Below are positions 1 through 4,803 of a stretch of DNA of 8,516 nt, piece after piece. The notes under the pieces were generated by a model. It saw only the letters and a list, made by a program, of their open reading frames with translations, made no database searches and had not been told where the DNA came from. The DNA comes from an uncultured Lachnospiraceae bacterium (lineage in GTDB: Bacteria; Bacillota; Clostridia; Lachnospirales; Lachnospiraceae): contig CANRMO010000099.1 in assembly GCA_947631755.1 (NCBI GenBank), positions 1 to 8,516 of the forward strand. The letters run 5' to 3'. Within the stretch, counting starts at the first letter, position 1. Each line of letters opens with the position of its first letter. The position numbers were made by a program, and so were the translations under genes.

Positions 1-98
1 AGATCCAGTTTCCACTCCGGCACACAGAGCTCTGCCCGGCTTCGCAGCATTTCTATTATATTTTCCGGCTTCTCCCACACCGGCTCAGAACTCTCCAT
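1..98 (-). CDS. Start of a downstream gene, probably J-like baseplate wedge protein (partial, 3' end outside window)
   Basis: An ATG at 98-96 with AGGAGG at 110-105, six bases upstream, opens a frame with no stop to the window edge (32 full codons). The peptide includes PENIIEMLRSRAEL then CVPEWKLD. The combination of a helix ending in a PEW motif is reminiscent of the N-terminus of eCIS baseplate J-like proteins (Afp11/Pvc11 type), which often read as A-x-x-Y-x-PEW followed by an acidic residue. It does not look like a PAAR protein or a gp25 wedge, the two other genes often found after the spike. The gene call is firm because of the ribosome binding site and spacing of 19 bases from the spike stop; the family call rests on few residues and is tentative. 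Confidence 0.6.
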   Translation of the reverse strand, partial: MESSEPVWEKPENIIEMLRSRAELCVPEWKLD

Positions 99-117
99 CT
101 CTCTCCTCCTCTCCTGA

Positions 118-2022
118 TCAGTTTACTTTCACCATTGTTCCCTTGATCTCCGTGATCCCGCTGCTGCTGACCTTGAGAGAGCCCGCAGCCTTTAACTCTG
201 CCGTGCCGCTGCTGTTGAGTTTAAAAGAGCTGCTTGCCCCCATCTCCGTATTCGCCCCGTCCACAGACAGTTTCTGGGTTTTGATCTTGATATCCTGACT
301 CCCCTCCATTTCCAGATGATCCGCCTTTAGAGTGGCTTTCCCGCTTTCCGAATCCAGCACAAGCAAGTCCGTTCCGCCCACAGACAGGGCGATTTTCTTG
401 TCCGCCTCCAGACAGATCGTCCCATTTTCGCCATCAAGACAGATCTTGTTCTTCCCCTCCGGGCCGGATATCGTGATCGTCTTTCCGTTTTCCGACATAG
501 TAATCTGCAGATCCCCGGCGGTCCGGATCGCGAGCTGTCCGTTATCCTTGTCATCGTCAAAGGCAATCTCGTGCATCCCCTTTGTCTGGATTTTCTTTAT
601 CGTATTTTTTTCCACCGGCGCATTTTCCGGCGGCCTGTCCACCTGATTCCACATTGTCCCCAGCACGACGAGGCTGTTGATATCCCCGGCCTGGCTCCCC
701 ACAATTACCTCGGTGTCAATCTCCGGCAGAAAATAGGTCCCGTAACCGTCCCCGCAATAATTCTGCACGACCGGAAGCCACTGGCTCGTCTTCTTTCCCT
801 CCGTCCCCGCAAGAAATTCCACCAATACGTGCCCCGGGTAATTCTCATTCCAATTCTCCTTTACCACCGCCCGCATAACACCTTTCATGCTGTCATATCC
901 GTCACCCCTGCCCGGATAATTCCCAGCCATCCAGCTATCCGTATCCTCCCCCACAGTAAAGCTGGTGGTAAAGCCATCGCTGCCAAACTGGTGGCGCACC
1001 TCACGAATATAGTAGACCCCTGCATCTTCTTTATCCACCCCGGCAATTTTTATATATCTTCCCGGCACAATTTCCGGCAGTCCCACAACATTTCCGCTTG
1101 CCACACGGTTTTCCTGTTTCTTTTTTTCCACCATGTTATCCAGCATATTCTGCAATGTGCCCATATCCAGTCCCGCCCCAGCCTCATGCTCATCCGTCAA
1201 AACTTCAGACAAAAGGTTCTTCGTGCTCTCTTTTGTCTTCACAATTGACTGGACAGAATTGACCTCTTTATTCTCCTGGCTGCTGTAGAGCACGATCTGC
1301 CCATGGCAGTACCGCTCCCCCCGCTCAAACGAGATCAGGCTCTTGCCCCACTCCAGCTCAATCATCTCCTCTTTCTTCTTTTTTTCCTGAAAGTACACAT
1401 CCGTACCCATCATAAAAAACTCGTAATCCGTCTTCCGGCACAGCTCCCTTCTAACAAAATCATAATCCGATCCCCTCTGGGTCAGCGTTATTTCTCCGCT
1501 CAATTTATCCACGTGCAGATTGTTATAGAGCGAGCTGTATTTCTCCACCACCGTCTTAAATATCTCTGAATACGACTTTTTCTCATATGTGACCGCCTTT
1601 TTCCGGTTCTGCATCATCAGTTTTCTAAAATCCACCGCCGTTACGGAAATGACCGGCGCCTCCTGGTAACTGGTGCGGTACTCTGTGACATAACCTTTAA
1701 AAACCGTTGTCATGTCCGAACCGTACCCCAGATCCGCCTCAATCACCGTTCCCACAGAGAACGCATTCTTTATATCTGTTTTGATCTTATTCTCCGACGC
1801 CGCATCATAGGCATTGACAACCTGGAAACTGAGCCCTGCGGGCTGATTGGCAGACAGTGTGACCTGGATCCCGTCCACCGCCGCCCCTTTTGACGTCAGG
1901 ACATTCTGCCTCCCTGACTTGCCGCATATATATATGTTTGCTGCCGGTGCACGGAAATTGTCATAAGCCCCCACGAGCTCCCCATATGTATACGTCCCTG
2001 TCATGATATCTTTGTCTTTCAT
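118..2022 (-). CDS. VgrG-like central spike protein (gp27-gp5 fusion type, Afp8/Pvc8-like)
   Basis: This 634-residue protein is the trimeric spike at the centre of the baseplate. Residues from about 25 to 375 have the gp27-like hub pattern, for example TVFKGYVTEYRTSYQE, the segment YSEIFKTVVEKY and GSDYDFVRRELCRKTDYEFF. The gp5-like OB-fold runs from about M379 (MKGVMRAVVKENW), through ENYPGHVLVEFLAG and QWLPVV, to LGTMWNQVDRPPENAP (M457). After a GMHEIAFDDD link, residues of about 490-634 form short alternating strands rich in Ser, Gly, Thr and Lys, typical of the spike beta-helix. The ending SSSGITEIKGTMVKVN is usual for these spikes, so no C-terminal effector is fused and no PAAR domain is present. 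ATG at 2022 has AGGAGG at 2032-2027, with a rather short four-base spacer. The stop overlaps the leader of the next gene, whose ATG follows at 98. Confidence 0.95.
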   Translation of the reverse strand: MKDKDIMTGTYTYGELVGAYDNFRAPAANIYICGKSGRQNVLTSKGAAVDGIQVTLSANQPAGLSFQVVNAYDAASENKIKTDIKNAFSVGTVIEADLGYGSDMTTVFKGYVTEYRTSYQEAPVISVTAVDFRKLMMQNRKKAVTYEKKSYSEIFKTVVEKYSSLYNNLHVDKLSGEITLTQRGSDYDFVRRELCRKTDYEFFMMGTDVYFQEKKKKEEMIELEWGKSLISFERGERYCHGQIVLYSSQENKEVNSVQSIVKTKESTKNLLSEVLTDEHEAGAGLDMGTLQNMLDNMVEKKKQENRVASGNVVGLPEIVPGRYIKIAGVDKEDAGVYYIREVRHQFGSDGFTTSFTVGEDTDSWMAGNYPGRGDGYDSMKGVMRAVVKENWNENYPGHVLVEFLAGTEGKKTSQWLPVVQNYCGDGYGTYFLPEIDTEVIVGSQAGDINSLVVLGTMWNQVDRPPENAPVEKNTIKKIQTKGMHEIAFDDDKDNGQLAIRTAGDLQITMSENGKTITISGPEGKNKICLDGENGTICLEADKKIALSVGGTDLLVLDSESGKATLKADHLEMEGSQDIKIKTQKLSVDGANTEMGASSSFKLNSSGTAELKAAGSLKVSSSGITEIKGTMVKVN

Positions 2023-2062
2023 CCGCCCTCCTGTCCTATCGGCCGTGTTCAGCCGCTGTCTC

Positions 2063-2710
2063 CTACAGAGGCGGGAGCTTTAAGATCTGCCCCGGCCTCA
2101 CATTAAGAGGATTTAAGATGCCATTCTCCCTGGCGATCACCCGCCACCGCTCCGGCTGTCCGTACTCTTCGGCGGCGATGCTCCAGAGTGCCTCCCCCTG
2201 CAGCACAGTCCTGACTTTTGTGCGGTCCGGGGACTCAAAAGGGGAAACCCTCTTCTTCTTTGAAATATCGTAGACAGACTTAAATGTCACATCCACCTTC
2301 GCCCTGACCGGCATGCCGTCGGCAAGGAACATCGTATAGTTTTCTTTCACACTTACGATAAATCCAGTGAACTGAATACTTCCCCAGGAAAATGTAACCA
2401 TGGGCGCGCGGTGAAGGGAACCTTTGATGGCAATGAGGTCCGCTATCTTCTTTGTGTACTTCGTCACATCGCTCCCGCCCTCGCTGTCTTTTTCAAGTGT
2501 GGGCGGCTTATAGGTGTTGAAAAAAAAAGTGACATTCAATGTCGTACTGTTTCCCGCGATAAACTGGCCGATCGGCCCGTCCAGGCCCGGAATATTTTTT
2601 TCTGAATAGTGGATCCCGCTCTCCAGGTTGTATTCCGACGGATTAAATTCTACCTGAATCCTGCCGCCCCCCTCAATGATCAACACCGCTTTCGTCACTG
2701 TGTTTCCCAT
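2063..2710 (-). CDS. LysM-containing baseplate hub protein (Afp7/Pvc7-like, gp53-type)
   Basis: The protein is 215 residues from the preferred ATG. Its N-terminal two thirds carries the pattern of eCIS hub proteins: FNPSEYNLESGIHYSEKNIP near the start, then FIAGNSTTLNVTFFFNTY, and a VTFSWGSIQFTGFIVSVKE strand pair. The last 50 residues form a LysM domain, with VLQGEALWSIAAEEYGQPER, then WRVIAREN, NPLNVRPGQILKLPPL. In Afp/PVC the LysM-bearing protein forms the ring connecting the spike to the first tube layer, and T4 gp53 uses a LysM-like domain in the baseplate. In this setting LysM is therefore more likely a structural module than a peptidoglycan hydrolase or free cell-wall binder. It lies 40 bases upstream of the spike gene, its expected structural partner. 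An alternative start is GTG at 2731 (222 residues). Confidence 0.92.
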   Translation of the reverse strand: MGNTVTKAVLIIEGGGRIQVEFNPSEYNLESGIHYSEKNIPGLDGPIGQFIAGNSTTLNVTFFFNTYKPPTLEKDSEGGSDVTKYTKKIADLIAIKGSLHRAPMVTFSWGSIQFTGFIVSVKENYTMFLADGMPVRAKVDVTFKSVYDISKKKRVSPFESPDRTKVRTVLQGEALWSIAAEEYGQPERWRVIARENGILNPLNVRPGQILKLPPL

Positions 2711-2719
2711 CTCCCGCTG

Positions 2720-2724
2720 CCTCC
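2720..2724 (-). promoter_or_regulatory. Ribosome binding site fixing the LysM hub start
   Basis: The coding strand reads GGAGG at 2724-2720, nine bases before ATG 2710-2708. An in-frame GTG at 2731 would extend the protein by seven residues (lead VKWRQRE) but has no Shine-Dalgarno in front and would place this GGAGG inside the gene, so the ATG is preferred. Confidence 0.7.
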
Positions 2725-2753
2725 ATTTCACAAAAGACGGCCCGGCAGCTGTC

Positions 2754-3299
2754 CTAATTCACACCGCACCGCAGCCGCTCCAGACGCATCTCGTTTTTTA
2801 TATTTTTTATGACCTCACGGGTGACATCCCTCACAAACTGCGGCCTGTCCCCGGTATCCCCCCGTCTCACCAAATATTCTTCCTGAAAATGAATCTGCCG
2901 TTTCAGCACAGAGAGCTCCTCCTCGTAGCGGTCAAGGCGCTTTCTGCTCTCTTTCCACTCTCTCTGTCCGCGGGTCATCACGCCGAGTTTTTGCAGCATA
3001 TAGACGAGCTGTTTCTTTTCCCCCGGCTGGCTGTAGATCGTCTCCATCGTCCGCAAAAAATGCTGGCGTTCCCGGTTAGTGATGATCTGATAATATTTCT
3101 GCTCATACTGTTTCATCCGCTGATCAAAGGAATCCGAGAAAACCTGGCTTATATTTTTCTGTATGTTGACCTGGGAAATCTCTCTTTTCTCCCTGCGGTA
3201 TACGAGGCTCTTCCCGTAATACCCCATCCCGTCTCTCCCGTACCTTTGCTGTATCCTCTCAGCAAATTCCCGGTTCCGGTTCCATCCCGTCTGCATCAT
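2754..3299 (-). CDS. Unrecognised charged, probably helical protein of the injection system operon
   Basis: I do not recognise this 181-residue protein. It starts at ATG ATG (3299), with GAGGG at 3313-3309, nine bases upstream and overlapping the stop of the preceding gene. It is very rich in Arg, Lys, Glu and Gln, has no signal peptide and no hydrophobic segment, and is probably mostly alpha-helical. The stretch from about residue 115 to 140 (REWKESRKRLDRYEEELSVL and onward) has coiled-coil-like spacing. An aromatic, Gln-rich segment DQRMKQYEQKYYQIITNRER sits near residues 60-80. Its place between the second tube-family gene and the LysM hub, with tight spacing, points to a structural or assembly role in the baseplate-tube junction, or a chaperone or adaptor. 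A cargo role cannot be excluded. Real gene: likely; function: unknown. Confidence 0.8.
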   Translation of the reverse strand: MMQTGWNRNREFAERIQQRYGRDGMGYYGKSLVYRREKREISQVNIQKNISQVFSDSFDQRMKQYEQKYYQIITNRERQHFLRTMETIYSQPGEKKQLVYMLQKLGVMTRGQREWKESRKRLDRYEEELSVLKRQIHFQEEYLVRRGDTGDRPQFVRDVTREVIKNIKNEMRLERLRCGVN

Positions 3300-3311
3300 C
3301 CATTCTATCCC

Positions 3312-3737
3312 TCACTGCATTAGCTTTAGCTGGGTATAGGCGATCTCAAATGTCTGGATCAGCATTTTCCCCTGTTCCGCATCGAAATCCGCCATCTCCC
3401 ATTTTGTCACAAACGCCTGGCCCGTCGCGTATTTCACATCCGTCTGCCCGTTTTTCCCGAGTACCATAACAACAATGCCCTGCCTCAGCCAGATTCCCGG
3501 CCGGAGCTTGAGCAAAACTGATGTATCCCCACTGTACACGCCGCTCTCTAAGCGGAGTGTCCTCGGGTTTTTCTGAATACCGGCTGTAAGGTAGCCCCCC
3601 TGGCTGTGCCCGCCCTCCGACAGCATCTCCATCTCCCGGTCCATGCCGAGCCCGGAGATCCGGGCAAAAGATACCGTATTGTTGTCGATCAGCACTTTAA
3701 ATCGGTAATTTAAAACTAATTTTTTGTGCGCTTCCAA
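3312..3737 (-). CDS. Second tube-family protein (T4 gp19-like), possible tube initiator
   Basis: This 141-residue protein has the fold signature of the T4 gp19-like tube family: LNYRFKVLIDNN near the start, FARISGLGMDREME, a central PRTLRLESGVYSGD block, and a terminal FEIAYTQLKLMQ strand. It is clearly divergent from the main tube protein at 4727-4299. In Afp/PVC a separate tube paralogue (Afp5/Pvc5) forms the first ring joining tube to spike; position here, just upstream of the hub and spike genes, suggests the same role, by inference. The start is TTG with AGGGGG seven bases upstream; an unusual start may lower its yield, which would suit a protein needed in few copies. The next gene begins 12 bases after its TGA, whose bases overlap that gene's Shine-Dalgarno. 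Family is fairly sure, initiator role moderate. Confidence 0.85.
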   Translation of the reverse strand: MEAHKKLVLNYRFKVLIDNNTVSFARISGLGMDREMEMLSEGGHSQGGYLTAGIQKNPRTLRLESGVYSGDTSVLLKLRPGIWLRQGIVVMVLGKNGQTDVKYATGQAFVTKWEMADFDAEQGKMLIQTFEIAYTQLKLMQ

Positions 3738-3744
3738 CCTGTTT

Positions 3745-3750
3745 CCCCCT
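3745..3750 (-). promoter_or_regulatory. Ribosome binding site supporting a TTG start
   Basis: The coding-strand AGGGGG lies seven bases before a TTG at 3737-3735 and overlaps the TAG stop of the preceding small frame. There is no ATG or GTG in frame between the upstream in-frame stop and this TTG, so the site decides the start of the second tube-family gene. Confidence 0.75.
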
Positions 3751-3946
3751 ATGATATGTCAAAGACATTTTCCGGCTCATCATTCAGCCGGCTGTTGATC
3801 TTTGAGAACTCCCTGCACCACCGGCTCCTCTCCCCGTGGGGCAGAGCCATGATCTCATCATGGCTCCAGTGGGCGTAATAGGCGATAAAAGCCGCCTCCT
3901 CATACAATTGTTCCGCCGGATACAGCGTTATGCCCCGGCACTCATA
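3749..3946 (-). CDS. Small eCIS protein in the -1 frame, probable frameshift extension of the chaperone-like gene
   Basis: Reading the -1 frame from 3946 gives 65 residues and a TAG at 3751-3749. The core, LYPAEQLYEEAAFIAYYAHW followed by SHDEIMALPHGERSRWCREF, matches the pattern I recall for a small conserved protein of eCIS loci (DUF6760-like, about 60 residues, afp6-like position). Relatives as I remember them have a short lead such as M-T-x-Y-P before this core. Here that point reads ATA ACG CTG TAT CCG, so there is no ATG, GTG or TTG at the expected start. Candidate independent starts are ATA (3931-3929, overlapping the zero-frame stop as ATAA), CTG (3925-3923), TTG (3907-3905, which would cut off the conserved YPA), and an internal ATG too late to make the core. 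Joining by a -1 shift at 3946-3952 would give a 183-residue fusion, 118 plus 65 residues. The conserved core makes translation very likely; the mode of initiation is uncertain. Confidence 0.75.
   Translation of the reverse strand, partial: YECRGITLYPAEQLYEEAAFIAYYAHWSHDEIMALPHGERSRWCREFSKINSRLNDEPENVFDIS
3915..3939 (-). promoter_or_regulatory. Hairpin six bases downstream of the slippery heptamer
   Basis: Bases 3939-3934 (GCCGGG) can pair with 3920-3915 (TCCGGC) to give five G-C pairs plus a closing G-U, with a possible outer U-G pair (3940 with 3914). The 13-base loop contains the zero-frame TAA stop (3930-3928). The six-base spacer from the heptamer is within the range usual for stimulatory structures at -1 frameshift sites. 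The pairing is visible in the sequence; the stimulatory role is inferred. Confidence 0.5.
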
Positions 3947-4299
3947 AAATTTACCGGTGCCTCAATTTCCTGCCCGCAGCCAGGACAGATTGTCTTATAG
4001 CAGGGGCTCTCCATCGTATTGATCTTCTCATACAGATCCTGCAGATAGGCCAGGTCGGCCGTATACAGATTTTCGATCACCCTTGTATCCACCGCCGGCA
4101 GGCTGCCGAGCCTCGTGATCACACGGGCCAGGAGGATGATCGTGAGATACCCCGGATTCTGCTGTACTCTCGGGTCTTTGAGCGGCAGGATCTCGTCCCC
4201 CGCCGTCGCCAGCCGGATCGTCCCCTCCCTGTGAAGAATCCCGGAGGGATCCAGATATCCCCTCGGAAGTGTAAATTCATATTCTGTCTGAAAAGCCAT
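3928..4299 (-). CDS. Tail assembly chaperone-like protein (zero-frame product)
   Basis: This 123-residue protein sits directly after the tube gene, where contractile phages encode their tail assembly chaperone (P2 E, Mu gp41 type). It opens with EYEFTLPRGYLDPSG, then IRLATAGDEI, a helical section NPGYLTIILLARVITRLG, and a conserved acidic-aromatic segment LYTADLAYLQDLYEKIN. The C-terminus has Cys100, Cys105 and Cys108 (the last two as CPGC), resembling half of a zinc ribbon. I take it to assist tube or tape-measure assembly; this is inferred from position and pattern, as I cannot run a profile search. The ATG overlaps the tube stop and has GAGG at 4311-4308, eight bases upstream. Codons 117-118 (AAT TTT) and the base before them form a heptamer that could redirect ribosomes into the -1 frame, so this protein may be the shorter of two products. 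Confidence 0.82.
   Translation of the reverse strand: MAFQTEYEFTLPRGYLDPSGILHREGTIRLATAGDEILPLKDPRVQQNPGYLTIILLARVITRLGSLPAVDTRVIENLYTADLAYLQDLYEKINTMESPCYKTICPGCGQEIEAPVNFMSAGA
3946..3952 (-). promoter_or_regulatory. Candidate -1 ribosomal frameshift slippery heptamer A AAT TTT
   Basis: On the coding strand this reads A AAT TTT, with AAT and TTT being in-frame codons 117 and 118 of the chaperone-like gene (4299 minus 3951 is 348, a multiple of 3). It fits the X XXY YYZ rule for simultaneous -1 slippage, and the resulting frame is exactly the one that encodes the downstream 65-residue extension. A GAGG element lies seven bases upstream (3963-3960), where dnaX-type bacterial frameshift sites carry a stimulating Shine-Dalgarno-like sequence. 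Function is inferred. Confidence 0.55.
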
Positions 4300-4727
4300 T
4301 ATTTCGTCCTCGTCATTCCTTCATGTGCAATCTCCAGTGTCTCTACTGCCACCTCAGAAGAAGTAGCGTTAAAATCCGGCGCGGTGTATTTCGTGGGCCA
4401 GGCATTGATCACCTGCCAGGAAGCCGCGTCCTGTCCCGCGATATCCATCAGCGTGATTGTGATGGTCTTGCGGTCCACATCTGCCTCAAACCCCGTCGCC
4501 ATCCATTTATACAGCACATCGCTGTCCATTAAACCCTGTTTTAATGTTATGTTGCCATACTTTTTCAGTCCGGGCAGCTTCAGTGGGGTCTGCACTTTGT
4601 CTCCCTCCCGGTACTCAATGACATCAATGGACGCGTCAAATCCCGTTACCTCACTAAAACCACCGGCTGTCAGCCCATCAATCTCAACCTTAAATCTAAA
4701 TTTCCCATGTGGGTATCCACTTGCCAT
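4299..4727 (-). CDS. Inner tube protein (T4 gp19-like family)
   Basis: This 142-residue protein belongs to the T4 gp19-like tube family and should form the stacked hexameric rings inside the sheath (Afp1/Pvc1-like role). Recognisable features are the opening FRFKVEIDG, the segment GFSEVTGFD, the hallmark block LKLPGLKKYGNITLKQG in the centre, a tryptophan-bearing segment near VLYKWM, and the terminal ETLEIAHEGMTR strand. The length is normal for the family. The ATG at 4727 is preceded by AAAGGA at 4742-4737, nine bases upstream. The gene follows the sheath after 76 bases, and its TAA stop overlaps the next ATG as TAATG, implying translational coupling to the chaperone-like gene. This sheath-tube-chaperone order is the same as in contractile phages such as P2. 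Confidence 0.95.
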   Translation of the reverse strand: MASGYPHGKFRFKVEIDGLTAGGFSEVTGFDASIDVIEYREGDKVQTPLKLPGLKKYGNITLKQGLMDSDVLYKWMATGFEADVDRKTITITLMDIAGQDAASWQVINAWPTKYTAPDFNATSSEVAVETLEIAHEGMTRTK

Positions 4728-4803
4728 ATTCTTTCATCCTTTCCGTAGGAATTCTCTTTTTCTCAGTGTCCTTCACCGGCCAACGCCTCCTCATCACGAC
4801 ACA

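Noticed and set aside
571..1248. Plus-strand open frame of 225 codons opposite the spike gene.
   Set aside because: It lies fully antisense to a confidently recognised VgrG-like gene, has a His/Pro/Leu-rich translation typical of antisense shadows, and no ribosome binding site or family pattern was seen.
2676..3323. Plus-strand frame of 215 codons opposite the unknown 181-residue gene.
   Set aside because: The minus-strand gene has a good ribosome binding site, tight operon spacing and a hydrophilic helical composition, while the plus-strand translation is Leu/Pro/His-rich as expected for an antisense frame, and all neighbours are on the minus strand.
4696..4776. A 26-codon frame starting at GTG 4776 with a perfect AGGAGG (4791-4786) nine bases upstream, in the sheath-tube gap and running into the tube gene.
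   Set aside because: The composition (many Lys, Arg and Glu) shows no recognisable motif, and it overlaps the tube gene's start in another frame. The Shine-Dalgarno may be a relic or chance; there is no evidence for a product beyond the site itself.
4772..4803. Possible hairpin or terminator just after the sheath stop.
   Set aside because: Only weak pairing (about five bases, GTGTC with GACAC, with a large loop) and no following T-run on the coding strand; it does not qualify as an intrinsic terminator.
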